This document shows, piece by piece, positions 16,801-24,126 of a DNA stretch of 48,733 nt. Source of the stretch: WQUF01 sp031549885. Lineage in GTDB: Bacteria > Bacillota > Clostridia > Clostridiales > Clostridiaceae. A program made the position numbers and the translations under genes. The stretch spans positions 1 through 48,733 of the forward strand of contig JAVBPD010000090.1 of assembly GCA_031549885.1 (NCBI GenBank). Reading direction: 5' to 3'. Each line of letters begins with the position of its first letter. Positions within the stretch are counted from its first letter, which is position 1. The notes below the pieces were generated by a model. It did not search any database and was not told where the DNA came from. It worked only from the letters and a program-made list of their open reading frames with translations.

Positions 16801-18644
16801 AGTCTTTATTAAAGGGTAAATATTTACCTGATTCAAAGATTATAGATGCTGCAATGTACGCACCTCAATGGATTTCTATAGTTGAAGAATATTTAGGGTG
16901 GAAAGGATTATCACAAGCTTGTTGGTATTTTCATGCCCATGTTAATGAGGGGTTTTCATCGTTAAAGGAAACCAATGTGGCAAGGTATTCTCCAATTACT
17001 CCTCAAGAGTTTAGAGATGGTGCCTTTGATATTAATTGGTTTAAACTAGCATATAAAACTTTAGGAGAAAAGAAATTTTCCCTTGTTTATGACAGTGCAA
17101 AATACATTACAGCAGGAGGAAGTCACAAAAGAGCCCAGCTTTTTTCAGATGCAGTTTTAAAAAAGCTAGATATAAATGAAGTTGAAGAGAGAATTTGTAA
17201 AAAGAGAAATAAGGATTATATGCTGGCATACAGTTTAATGCCTTTAAAAAATAAGAAAAAAGATATTTTAAAAAGATATGAATTTATACAAAACTTTCTA
17301 AAGGAAAGCAAAAACTTTGGGGCACAAAGAAGGGAAAGCGAAGGAAAGGTTTGCGCTATTGCTTTAGATAATTTAGCAAGAAATGCAGGCTTTGAAAATG
17401 TAACAAGATTTACTTGGGCTATGGAATCAGAAAAAATTAAGGAATTAAAAGGATTCTTAAGCCCTAAAAAAATAGGCGAATTTTTTGCTTATGTTCATGT
17501 GGATGAGGATGGGAATTCTAAACTTAAAGTTTTAAAGGGAGAAAAGGAATTAAAAGCTGTTCCTACAGCTTTAAAAAAGGATTTATATATTGAGGAATTA
17601 AAAACCGTTCAAAAGAATTTAAAAGATCAATTAATAAGATCAAGAAAAGCTTTTGAAAAAGCCATGGAAGGCTCTGAAGAATTTAAGTCTGAAGAAATTA
17701 AGAATATACTTTTAAACCCTGTTTTAGCTCCTATGGTTAAGAAAATTGTCTTTAAATGTGGTGACCATTTAGGGTATTTTAATGATGATAAATTAATTGG
17801 CTTAGGTGGTATTGAACATGCTCTTTCTTCGTCGGATAATATTATAATAGCTCATCCTTATGATTTATATGAAAGCAAAATATGGAGCGATTTTCAAAAG
17901 GATATATTTAATAGGCAAATTATTCAACCATTTAAACAGGTGTTTAGAGAATTATATTTAATAAATGAAGATGAAAAAAGTGAAGGGACTATTTCAAGAA
18001 GATATGCTGGTTTCCAGGTTCAGCCAAGAAAAACTATTGCGCTTTTAAGATCTAGAGGATGGACGGTTCATTATGAAGAAGGTCTTCAAAGAGTTTATTA
18101 TAAGGAAAATATAATTGCAAAAGTTTATGCTAAAGCTGATTGGTTTTCACCTTCAGATGTTGAAAGTCCTACTTTAGAAGCAGTTAGATTTTATGAAAGA
18201 GGAAGCTATAAATCGTTAAAATTAGAAGATATTCCAAAGAAAATATTCTCTGAAGTTATGAGGGATGTAGATTTAGTTGTATCTGTGGCCCATGTTGGAG
18301 GAGTTGACCCTGAAGCTAGCCTTTCAACCATTGAATTAAGAGGAGTTATTGTAGAGGAAATCCTAAGGCTTATGAAGATTAAAAATGTCAATATTAAAGG
18401 CTCTCATGCCCATATTAATGGAACACTTGGTGAATTTACTGTTCATTTAGGAAGCAGTGTCGTACACAAAATGGGAAGAGGGGCTATAAATATACTAACA
18501 GTGCAATCTCAACACAGAGGTAGGCTATTTTTACCATTTATAGATGAAGACCCAAGGACTCAAGAGGTTGTATCAAAGGTGGTTCTTTTAGCAGAGGATT
18601 TTAACATAAAAGATCCAAGCATATTAGATCAGGTCAACTATTAA
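13896..18644 (+). CDS. Large DUF4132 (MolR/YehI-like) protein
   Basis: A 1582-residue cytosolic protein with no signal peptide or membrane span. The N-terminal ~900 residues are helical and repeat-like, with HEAT-style features (SDKSDAVRSKAFEESLKLDL). The DUF4132 region begins near residue 1150 (KVCAIALDNLARNAGF) and runs to the end. Its conserved C-terminal block includes VAHVGGVDPEASLSTIELR, SHAHINGTLGEFTVHLGSS, MGRGAINILTVQSQHRGR and FIDEDPRTQEVVSKVVLLAED. No WGR domain is visible, unlike some relatives. In E. coli the relative YehI is near the MoxR/VWA/SWIM genes yehL, yehP and yehQ; none of these is here. GTG 13896 follows GGGGAGG. The function of the family is not established; association with bacterial conflict systems has been suggested. 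Confidence 0.88.
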   Translation: MDKLKFKELVYKYAEGNYYDEKHEDFEKIKDALFNNGVETYVYELFGETWGGVFKTIWNKSSEYTYSVGYYRRPFRTKVNAKLYLYTYTNKLIELANLLKNDFTIEKYLSNTSENKYYGSIISDIIAYEIDNNNENVMEKIKDIIYGDNQNGFLTRPIIKGLLMSKKEECYKMVGDLLLAAKLQEGLRQSILESVDETCVESFKYMLKVIMDNDLLRFSSVIRSVGVWTGLNLEAEKPSLVKKVFGTIYNSLFDDEYKIRSVNSNDTIEIYGALWAEGFIEINNAKILIKELLDSNVKYKRLTALYFLSNIQDDLFQYELAKDLLNEKDLEIVAWANLNIKSNLNIKKDEFDLLFNSYKSIVENIKKETSFKPSVFPWCEISLKKEDLLHKMLSIAKDSKDDNKLDDLSNFMNFMSTWTRRNYVEAISKPNTKKQRDTLILSISDKSDAVRSKAFEESLKLDLTKDEYRKMEDYLRFKSGDLRKGLISLLIKQDSDSLYETIERLVNDKLEEKKLASLDMIYEIKDKDHYKETYKKSLNLINTMKAPSEKMTIIIDKILDKNEEPCIVNGFMLYDHNDELNLPMDNMNFSINIPIEVSMERIKEIFQKLSDLIHENRDYEYEIECYDGTKRKVILGAENYLHPISKKIKNNELTIDDYPLKDIWVKFSNDLSLNPHELLFIQFICNSEFNDSYNYYKSREAKWYVDFKNEVYDLNKFKEIYKSVYEIKYVSIINLILRLLKELFPEEIMFNYVKDMALYTYSKIPKEYFTKPIYEESKNGYLNDYCIGTQHMFNFWIYEMKQYIYDDESFKDFFTIKYNFYKNAEYKSINMEFKDFKRAFDLGLVNKNEIYKELMERPSSPNNIATLTNSKLSEYLNNHFIKEEIVPKVINKVIEIEIKRGDLQTEVSGLACKINYFEGMDYFVNMLLAFGSDTFARGYFWSIGNKKNMLSHLIKSCYPREGDGAFKLKSLLKGKYLPDSKIIDAAMYAPQWISIVEEYLGWKGLSQACWYFHAHVNEGFSSLKETNVARYSPITPQEFRDGAFDINWFKLAYKTLGEKKFSLVYDSAKYITAGGSHKRAQLFSDAVLKKLDINEVEERICKKRNKDYMLAYSLMPLKNKKKDILKRYEFIQNFLKESKNFGAQRRESEGKVCAIALDNLARNAGFENVTRFTWAMESEKIKELKGFLSPKKIGEFFAYVHVDEDGNSKLKVLKGEKELKAVPTALKKDLYIEELKTVQKNLKDQLIRSRKAFEKAMEGSEEFKSEEIKNILLNPVLAPMVKKIVFKCGDHLGYFNDDKLIGLGGIEHALSSSDNIIIAHPYDLYESKIWSDFQKDIFNRQIIQPFKQVFRELYLINEDEKSEGTISRRYAGFQVQPRKTIALLRSRGWTVHYEEGLQRVYYKENIIAKVYAKADWFSPSDVESPTLEAVRFYERGSYKSLKLEDIPKKIFSEVMRDVDLVVSVAHVGGVDPEASLSTIELRGVIVEEILRLMKIKNVNIKGSHAHINGTLGEFTVHLGSSVVHKMGRGAINILTVQSQHRGRLFLPFIDEDPRTQEVVSKVVLLAEDFNIKDPSILDQVNY

Positions 18645-18688
18645 GCATAAGTAATAAATCCTGTTAATTTTGTCATGGAGGTGTTTTA

Positions 18689-18895
18689 ATGGTTGATCCA
18701 TTAGATTTAAGTAATATAGAGGAACTAAGAAAAGAAGGTCTTAAAGCTCTCGCAGAAAGACTTGGCCCAATTGGTATGGTTAATTTTATTAGGCTTTTTA
18801 ATAATGGATTTGGCGATTATTCTACTGAGCGTCAAAGTCTTATTGAGAATTTATCTGAAACTGACTTTTTAGAGTTTATTAAAGATAAACTATAG
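18689..18895 (+). CDS. Small conserved-looking protein downstream of DUF4132
   Basis: A 68-residue, acidic, helical protein. The central part (KALAERLGPIGMVNFIRLFNNGFGDYSTERQ split around residues 19-49) looks like a widespread group of ~70-residue bacterial proteins with the pattern LGxxGMxRFxxxFxxGxGDYTxER. I cannot name the family. GGAGGTG precedes ATG 18689. It follows the DUF4132 gene by 44 bases without a terminator, so it is likely the third gene of the unit. A toxin partner of the kind that sometimes accompanies such small proteins is not seen nearby. Confidence 0.7.
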   Translation: MVDPLDLSNIEELRKEGLKALAERLGPIGMVNFIRLFNNGFGDYSTERQSLIENLSETDFLEFIKDKL

Positions 18896-18910
18896 ATAAA
18901 TTTAATAGAT

Positions 18911-18962
18911 AAAAAGGATTTGTAAAAGAATCTAAACAGTTCTTTTTACAAATCCTTTTTTT
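18911..18962. terminator. Strong bidirectional terminator shared by convergent genes
   Basis: An arm at 18911-18930 (AAAAAGGATTTGTAAAAGAA) pairs with 18940-18961 around a 9-base loop, with A and T runs on both sides. It ends the DUF4132 unit on the plus strand and the XRE unit on the minus strand. Its right arm encodes the last residues of the XRE protein. Confidence 0.88.
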
Positions 18963-19167
18963 GATCTTCTACATATTCTAAAATGTCTCCTGGCTGACAT
19001 TTTAACACCCTGCAAATGTCTTCTAGTGTTGAAAACCTAATTGCCTTTGCTTTATTAGTCTTTAAAATAGAAAGGTTTGCTTGAGTTATTCCTATTTCTT
19101 TAGCAAGATCTTGCAGCTTCATTTTTCGCTTTGCCATCATCACATCTATATTGACTATTATTGCCAT
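18946..19167 (-). CDS. XRE-family (YozG-like) transcriptional regulator
   Basis: A 73-residue Cro/CI-type helix-turn-helix protein: KLQDLAKEIGITQANLSILKTN forms the HTH, followed by RFSTLEDICRVLKCQPGDILEY. This short form is typical of regulators coupled to DUF2975 membrane proteins, and the preceding gene encodes one. GAGG precedes ATG 19167 at good spacing. The C-terminal residues QKKDL and the stop codon are encoded by the terminator stem. Together the pair may form a membrane-linked regulatory system; the targets are unknown. Confidence 0.9.
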   Translation of the reverse strand: MAIIVNIDVMMAKRKMKLQDLAKEIGITQANLSILKTNKAKAIRFSTLEDICRVLKCQPGDILEYVEDQKKDL

Positions 19168-19180
19168 AATTAATACCTCA

Positions 19181-19657
19181 TCATATTGTTAAATCATTTT
19201 CATCTTTATAATCTTTGGCTTTTTTAAATAATTCTGCAAGTACTAAAATTAAAAGCCAGAGTATAATAAAAATCATGAAAATCACCATGGTAAAAATAGA
19301 GTTAAAGAGTAAAACTTTTATAAAATATAAAAAACCTTCAATTAAACAAAATATAGAAATCTTTCTAAGATAATTATAGCTTTTACCATCAAATGGATTG
19401 TCGTTATTTATATTTTTAAAAAGCATTAATGTGGTATATATGATAAGGGCAGCAAAAATTCCTGAAACTTCAAGAAATATAATGATGAAGATGTACCAAA
19501 AACTAGTTGTGTCAATGAAATCTACTTTAAAGTTAAATTGCAAAATATATTTTAATGTAAATGGAAGTGTTGCCATAATTAAGATTCCACCAATTAAAAT
19601 AATGAAGAGCATCTTCTCTATAAGACCTGATATGCCATTTTTGTCCAATATTTTCAT
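19181..19657 (-). CDS. DUF2975-family membrane protein
   Basis: A 158-residue protein with four membrane spans: MLFIILIGGILIMATLPF, SFWYIFIIIFLEVSGIFAAL, ISIFCLIEGFLYFIKVLLF and FTMVIFMIFIILWLLILVLA. The loop NPFDGKSYNYLRKISIFCL matches the conserved NPFxxxNxxxLRxIa motif of DUF2975 proteins. ATG 19657 is preferred over 19669 because GAGGAATATT places a ribosome site at correct spacing. It is co-transcribed with the XRE regulator 13 bases downstream. The function of the family is unknown. Confidence 0.85.
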   Translation of the reverse strand: MKILDKNGISGLIEKMLFIILIGGILIMATLPFTLKYILQFNFKVDFIDTTSFWYIFIIIFLEVSGIFAALIIYTTLMLFKNINNDNPFDGKSYNYLRKISIFCLIEGFLYFIKVLLFNSIFTMVIFMIFIILWLLILVLAELFKKAKDYKDENDLTI

Positions 19658-19689
19658 AATATTCCTCATTCTTATTAAATCATTTAATT

Positions 19690-21090
19690 CTATGAAAGCA
19701 TATTTTTATTGTGCTTGCAATAATTATTATTAAAATTGCGTTTTTGTATGGACTTTTTGTTATATGATATTTTCATTGCTAAACTTCCAATGTAACTTAA
19801 AGGAATAATTTTCTCAATTAATTCTGTAAGCTTTCCAAATTTTCTATAAAATAAGTTAAAGAGCAAATATGCTTTCCACTGTTTTTTATTTTTAGGAAGC
19901 CTCTTTATTATGCTTTTAAATGAATAAAATTTCTTGTAAAACTTTAAATAACCATTATATAACTCATCTTTTGTCATATTTTCATGTTTAAAAACAACAT
20001 GGGCTGTATTATAATTTGAAAGGTTAAAATCTGTAATTTTATTTTCCTTTAACATGTTATCATAAATGGTAGTTCCAGGATAAGGTGTTAATATGTGAGA
20101 TGTAACTGTCTCTACTTTTCTTTCTATAAGAAAATCCAAAGTATCTTTAAATATATTTATGTCATCACCGGGAAGCCCAAATACCATGCTGGCATTTACC
20201 ATTATCCCTCTTTTGTGAATTTCATCTATTAAATTTGAATACTCTTCTATTAAATTGTGCTTATGGACGCTTTTTATGGAATTTTTGTTTATAGATTCAA
20301 AACCAATAAATAAACTTTGACATCCTGAATTTGCCATTAAATCAAGTAGATCTAAATGATGATAGATTTTTGTAGTTACAGCAGCATTCCAAGTAATGTT
20401 TAAATTCTTTAAGGTCAATAAAAATTCATAGGTCCAATTTGGATTTCCTATAAAATTGTCATCTATAAACATAACATGGCTTGAATTTAAAGATTTTATA
20501 TCTAAAATAACATCCTCAATAGGCCTGTTAATATATTTAATTCCTTCACAGCTGTTATAACAAAAATCACATCTATGAGGACATCCTCTGCTTGTGCTTA
20601 ATACGCTTGTATATAGATAATTTTTAAAATAATCTACATCATAGCTAGGTGAGCATATTTCATTCCCACTTAAATTATCCATATCTTTATATATCTTTTG
20701 AAGTTTATTATTTATTTTATCCTCTATAATTTTTCTCCAAACTCTTTCAGCAAGGCCTACGCAAATTGCATCAAATTCATCTAAAGACTTATCAGGATTT
20801 GATGTAATGTGTATTCCACCTGCAACAACAAAAATGCCTCTTTTTTTAAATTCTTTAGAAATAAAGCATGCTCTATTGAAAACATCTACAGTTACAGTAA
20901 TTCCAACTAAATCCACATCATCTTCATCAAAATTTATTTTTTCAATATTTTCATTTATAATCTTAACTTCATGAAAGGCAGGGGTTAAATTTTTAATGGT
21001 GAAAAGTGCAAGCGATGGTGACATTTTGCACTTTAAACTTGTGTCCATAGGGCGCTTTGACATTTTGGGCTGTATTAATAATATTTTCAT
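19690..21090 (-). CDS. B12-binding-domain radical SAM protein
   Basis: A 466-residue radical SAM enzyme. The N-terminal ~130 residues form a Rossmann-like cobalamin-binding-type domain (VDLVGITVTVDVFNRA, FVVAGGIHITSNPDKS), without the DxHxxG His of base-off cobalamin enzymes. The 4Fe-4S motif is C170-P-H-R-C174-D-F-C177 in STSRGCPHRCDFCYNS. The SAM-binding and barrel segments follow: HVMFIDDNFIGNP, SLFIGFESINKNS, VNASMVFGLPGDD. The C-terminal part (CAHVVFKHENMTKDELYNGY-like) resembles the DUF4070-type C-terminus of the BchE/hopanoid-type group. It acts in the cytosol. The substrate is unknown, and no obvious pathway partner is adjacent. The basic C-terminal helix may touch the membrane. Confidence 0.88.
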   Translation of the reverse strand: MKILLIQPKMSKRPMDTSLKCKMSPSLALFTIKNLTPAFHEVKIINENIEKINFDEDDVDLVGITVTVDVFNRACFISKEFKKRGIFVVAGGIHITSNPDKSLDEFDAICVGLAERVWRKIIEDKINNKLQKIYKDMDNLSGNEICSPSYDVDYFKNYLYTSVLSTSRGCPHRCDFCYNSCEGIKYINRPIEDVILDIKSLNSSHVMFIDDNFIGNPNWTYEFLLTLKNLNITWNAAVTTKIYHHLDLLDLMANSGCQSLFIGFESINKNSIKSVHKHNLIEEYSNLIDEIHKRGIMVNASMVFGLPGDDINIFKDTLDFLIERKVETVTSHILTPYPGTTIYDNMLKENKITDFNLSNYNTAHVVFKHENMTKDELYNGYLKFYKKFYSFKSIIKRLPKNKKQWKAYLLFNLFYRKFGKLTELIEKIIPLSYIGSLAMKISYNKKSIQKRNFNNNYCKHNKNMLS

Positions 21091-21109
21091 TTTATTTGCC
21101 TCTTAATTA

Positions 21110-21277
21110 TTAATATGGTCTAAGAAACATAAAAATCATTGTTCCTAAAAATATAAAGACAACGCCAAGGACTATCAATGCAAATGATCCAATACCAGTA
21201 ACGTCATCTATAATGCAGTAAATAAGGCTTGAAGTTCCAATTATATTACAAATAAGAGCTAATATCTTTTTTCTCAT
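21110..21277 (-). CDS. Small two-span membrane protein, 55 residues
   Basis: A short open frame below usual length cut-offs. It begins MRKKILALICNIIGTSSLIY, turns at DDVTG, and continues with FALIVLGVVFIFLGTMIFMFL before ending LRPY. Two hydrophobic helices with a basic N-terminus suggest a small inner-membrane protein. AAAGGAATGG lies upstream of ATG 21277 at a slightly long distance. It lies 20 bases ahead of the radical SAM gene in the same direction and may share its transcript. Function unknown. Confidence 0.55.
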   Translation of the reverse strand: MRKKILALICNIIGTSSLIYCIIDDVTGIGSFALIVLGVVFIFLGTMIFMFLRPY

Positions 21278-21401
21278 AATTTATTTACCATTCCTTTATA
21301 ATAAAATAATAATTTGTTTTAAAATAATTATAAAGGATTTTTTTCTATAAATCAATATTTTTTTATTGTTATTCGATAAATATATATTAAAGTATAATAA
21401 A

Positions 21402-22277
21402 TCAAATATTCTCTTCAATGAAATCTATAATGATATTATGGGCTTTTATTGCATCTTCATTCTTTTCATAAGTAAATCCATGGGCAGAGTTTTTAAAATC
21501 ATGCAGTGTAACATTAACTCCTGCATTTTGTAATTTATTTGCATAAAGAATTCCTTCATTGTGAAGAGAATCTTGCCCTGCTACTATTATAAGCGTTGGA
21601 GGCATATTCTTTAACATTTCATCTGTTGCATAAATAGGAGAAGCATAGGGTTCTTTTGCCATAGAATGATTTACATAGCACTCATTGAACATAGCTGCCA
21701 TTTTAGGAGGAATTGCTTTTTTAGGATTATCTTTTAGAAAAGGATCAGCGTACAAATCCAGTGGAGGGTAATCTAAAATTTGATATTTAAATTGAAATTC
21801 ATTTAAATCAAGCGCTTTCATGCATATAACAGTTGCAAGGTTTGCACCAGCACTGTGACCTCCAATACCGATTTTTGATGTATCTATTCCAAGCTTTTCG
21901 CTATTTAAAATATAATATTTAATAGTTTCATAAACAGCTTCAATGGCAATAGGATAAGGATATCTAGGAGCTTTAGGGTAATCAATGCTTATGATTTTAA
22001 TATTTAATTTTTTTTGAAATTTTAAATTCATGTATTCATCTATATCAGCACTCATCATTATAAATCCACCACCATGCATGTCTATGAAAAGAGGGCTTAA
22101 ATTAAAATCTTCAAAGCCATATTCTAAAACTCTAATATTCCCAAAAGAAGTGTTTATAAAATTTTCTTTTCCAATTAGTTTATCTTTCATCCTATGTATC
22201 TTGTTTAAAATTTGAGTTATTTTTTGCAGTTTTAATGCTTTTTTTACGGATTTTTCATGAAATGAATATTTTTTCAT
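21402..22277 (-). CDS. HSL-family alpha/beta hydrolase (esterase/lipase)
   Basis: A 291-residue carboxylesterase of the hormone-sensitive-lipase group. The oxyanion-hole motif is HGGGF at residues 68-72. The nucleophile elbow is GGHSAGAN with Ser142. Asp in VAGQDSLHNEG (~231-241) and His in KNSAHGFTYE (~258-267) complete the triad. No signal peptide is present, so it is cytosolic. ATG 22277 is preceded by GAGGAGTT-like sequence (AACTCCTC on the plus strand is seen as AAACAAACTCCTC). Natural substrates are probably short acyl esters. It is transcribed alone. Confidence 0.9.
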   Translation of the reverse strand: MKKYSFHEKSVKKALKLQKITQILNKIHRMKDKLIGKENFINTSFGNIRVLEYGFEDFNLSPLFIDMHGGGFIMMSADIDEYMNLKFQKKLNIKIISIDYPKAPRYPYPIAIEAVYETIKYYILNSEKLGIDTSKIGIGGHSAGANLATVICMKALDLNEFQFKYQILDYPPLDLYADPFLKDNPKKAIPPKMAAMFNECYVNHSMAKEPYASPIYATDEMLKNMPPTLIIVAGQDSLHNEGILYANKLQNAGVNVTLHDFKNSAHGFTYEKNEDAIKAHNIIIDFIEENI

Positions 22278-22389
22278 AAAACAAACTCCTCATTTTTTTA
22301 TTATATTGTAACAAATAATTTGGTTAAAAGTGGATTTTATCATTAAATTTTAATAAAATTGTTTTTTCATAAATTTTTTAAAAAAACTA

Positions 22390-22418
22390 TTGACCATAAT
22401 AATTAAATATGTTATATT
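22390..22418 (+). promoter_or_regulatory. Promoter of the tRNA pair
   Basis: TTGACC (22390-22395), 17-base spacer, TATATT (22413-22418) with a TGT extension. It lies about 20 bases ahead of tRNA-Thr and is a strong match for a vegetative promoter. Confidence 0.75.
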
Positions 22419-22437
22419 TAATAAGTGCTCAAAACGA

Positions 22438-22513
<76 letters not shown>

Positions 22514-22518
22514 CATTT

Positions 22519-22601
22519 GGAGGAGTTCCCGAGTGGCCAAAGGGGGCAGACTGTAAATCTGTTGGCGGACGTCTTCGATGGTTCGAATCCATCCTCCTCC
22601 A
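22519..22601 (+). tRNA. tRNA-Tyr (anticodon GUA)
   Basis: A class II tRNA with long variable arm: acceptor GGAGGAG/CTCCTCC, anticodon GTA at 22553-22555, T-loop TTCGAAT. The discriminator A at 22601 is followed by TTT, so CCA is not encoded and must be added by the CCA-adding enzyme. It is five bases from tRNA-Thr, so the two are co-transcribed. Confidence 0.97.
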
Positions 22602-22606
22602 TTTAC

Positions 22607-22637
22607 TAAAAGATGCTTTTTAAAGTATCTTTTTTAA
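22607..22637 (+). terminator. Terminator of the tRNA operon
   Basis: AAAAGATGC and GTATCTTTTTT form a hairpin with a T run (one G-T pair). It separates the tRNA unit from the metK leader, although it is AT-rich and could be leaky. Confidence 0.6.
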
Positions 22638-22655
22638 TTTTAAAACTTAATATAG

Positions 22656-22751
22656 CTCTTATCAAGAGAGGTGGAGGGAAAGGGCCCTGTGAAACCCAGC
22701 AACCAGTTTAAACAAGGTGCTAATTCCTGCAGATTATCTGCAAGATAAGAG
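22656..22751 (+). ncRNA. SAM-I (S-box) riboswitch aptamer
   Basis: P1 is CTCTTATC (22656-22663) paired with GATAAGAG (22744-22751). Inside lie the S-box core marks AAGAGAGGTGGAGGGA, GGGCCCTGTGAAACCC and GGCAACC-like CAGCAACC, followed by the AAGGTGCTAATTCC segment. This aptamer binds S-adenosylmethionine. High SAM should favour the downstream terminator and reduce metK expression. Confidence 0.96.
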
Positions 22752-22768
22752 GAACTGCGATTTTAACA

Positions 22769-22797
22769 AAATCTCTTCTTATTTGAAGAGATTTTTT
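22769..22797 (+). terminator. SAM-responsive terminator before metK
   Basis: AAATCTCTTC and GAAGAGATTT around loop TTATTT, followed by T residues. The 3' strand of aptamer P1 (GATAAG) can alternatively pair with CTTATT at 22778-22783, which would give the antiterminator when SAM is low. Confidence 0.88.
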
Positions 22798-22815
22798 ATT
22801 TGGAAGGAGAAGAAA

Positions 22816-23991
22816 ATGAAAAAATTATTTACATCAGAATCAGTTACCGAAGGGCATCCTGATAAAATGTGCGATCAAATATCTGATGCCATATTAGATG
22901 AATTATTGAGAAATGATCCTAATTCTAGGGTAGCTTGTGAAACAGCTGTTTGTACTGGGCTTATTTTAGTAATGGGAGAGATCTCAACTAATTGCTATGT
23001 GGATATTCCTAAAATAGCAAGAGATACTGTTAGAGAAATCGGATATACTAGAGCAAAGTTTGGGTTTGATGCAGACACATGCGCTGTTTTAACTTCCTTA
23101 AATGAGCAGTCTTGCGATATTGCTTTAGGAGTAAATAAATCTATTGAAGAAAAAATTGGAGAAAAAAATGGAGATTTAACCATTGGAGCAGGCGACCAAG
23201 GCATTATGTTTGGTTTTGCATGCAATGAAACAGATGAATACATGCCTATGCCTATAGCTCTTGCTCATAGGCTTTCAAAAAAACTTTCAGAGGTTAGAAA
23301 AGATGGTACCTTAAGTTATTTAAGACCTGATGGCAAAACTCAAGTTACCATAGAATATGAAGATAACAAGCCAATTAGAGTGGACACTGTTGTAATATCT
23401 TCTCAACACGACCCTGAGATTACACATGAAAAAATAGAACAAGATATTATTGAATATGTAATAAAACCTGTAATACCAAGTCATCTAATAGATAACAATA
23501 TAAAATATCTAATAAATCCAACAGGAAGGTTTGTAATTGGAGGGCCTAATGGAGACTCAGGTCTTACAGGAAGAAAGATTATTGTTGATACTTATGGTGG
23601 ATTTGGCAGGCACGGCGGTGGGGCATTTTCAGGAAAAGATCCAACAAAAGTTGACAGATCAGCAGCTTATGCAGCAAGATGGGTAGCTAAAAATTTAGTT
23701 GCATCTGGTGTTGCAGATAAATTAGAAATACAGCTTGCATATGCTATAGGAGTTGCAAAACCTGTATCCATTTCTGTAGACACTTTTAATACTGGTAAGA
23801 TCCAAAATGAAAAAATTATAGATATTATAGACAAAGTTTTTAAATTAACTCCAGCATCTATTATAAAAAATCTAAATTTAAGATCGCCTATATATAGAAA
23901 AACAGCAAGTTATGGACATTTTGGGAGAAATGAGCCTGAATTTGCCTGGGAAAAATTAGATAAAATACAAGATATAAGAAAATTATTGTAA
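22816..23991 (+). CDS. metK: S-adenosylmethionine synthetase
   Basis: A 391-residue methionine adenosyltransferase that makes SAM from methionine and ATP in the cytosol. Diagnostic parts are FTSESVTEGHPDKMCDQISDA at the N-terminus, the ATP-binding GAGDQGIMFG and the P-loop-like GGGAFSGKDPTKVDRSAAY. The C-terminal ASYGHFGRNEPEFAWEK is also typical. Length is normal. ATG 22816 has GGAAGGAGA upstream. A longer frame reading through the riboswitch from 22717 is an artefact. The SAM-I riboswitch directly upstream gives end-product control. Confidence 0.98.
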   Translation: MKKLFTSESVTEGHPDKMCDQISDAILDELLRNDPNSRVACETAVCTGLILVMGEISTNCYVDIPKIARDTVREIGYTRAKFGFDADTCAVLTSLNEQSCDIALGVNKSIEEKIGEKNGDLTIGAGDQGIMFGFACNETDEYMPMPIALAHRLSKKLSEVRKDGTLSYLRPDGKTQVTIEYEDNKPIRVDTVVISSQHDPEITHEKIEQDIIEYVIKPVIPSHLIDNNIKYLINPTGRFVIGGPNGDSGLTGRKIIVDTYGGFGRHGGGAFSGKDPTKVDRSAAYAARWVAKNLVASGVADKLEIQLAYAIGVAKPVSISVDTFNTGKIQNEKIIDIIDKVFKLTPASIIKNLNLRSPIYRKTASYGHFGRNEPEFAWEKLDKIQDIRKLL

Positions 23992-24051
23992 ATTTAATAA
24001 ATAAAATAATTAATTGTAGATATTTATTATTATGCATAAAGTGAAATAAAA

Positions 24052-24079
24052 TTGATTTTTATTTTAAATATGCTATAAT
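24052..24079 (+). promoter_or_regulatory. Promoter of the CNNM/CorC-type gene
   Basis: TTGATT (24052-24057), 16-base spacer, TATAAT (24074-24079) with TGC before it, forming an extended -10. Confidence 0.7.
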
Positions 24080-24126
24080 CAAAATTAGTTTATTCTTTGT
24101 TTTAATTTTTAAGGAGTGTGGTATTT

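Noticed and set aside
13458..18895. A full bacterial ubiquitin-conjugation operon
   Set aside because: No E1-, E2- or JAB-like gene is present in the window, so only a fold resemblance can be stated.
22717..22815. Upstream in-frame extension of metK
   Set aside because: It runs through the SAM-I aptamer and its terminator, and a good ribosome site precedes ATG 22816.
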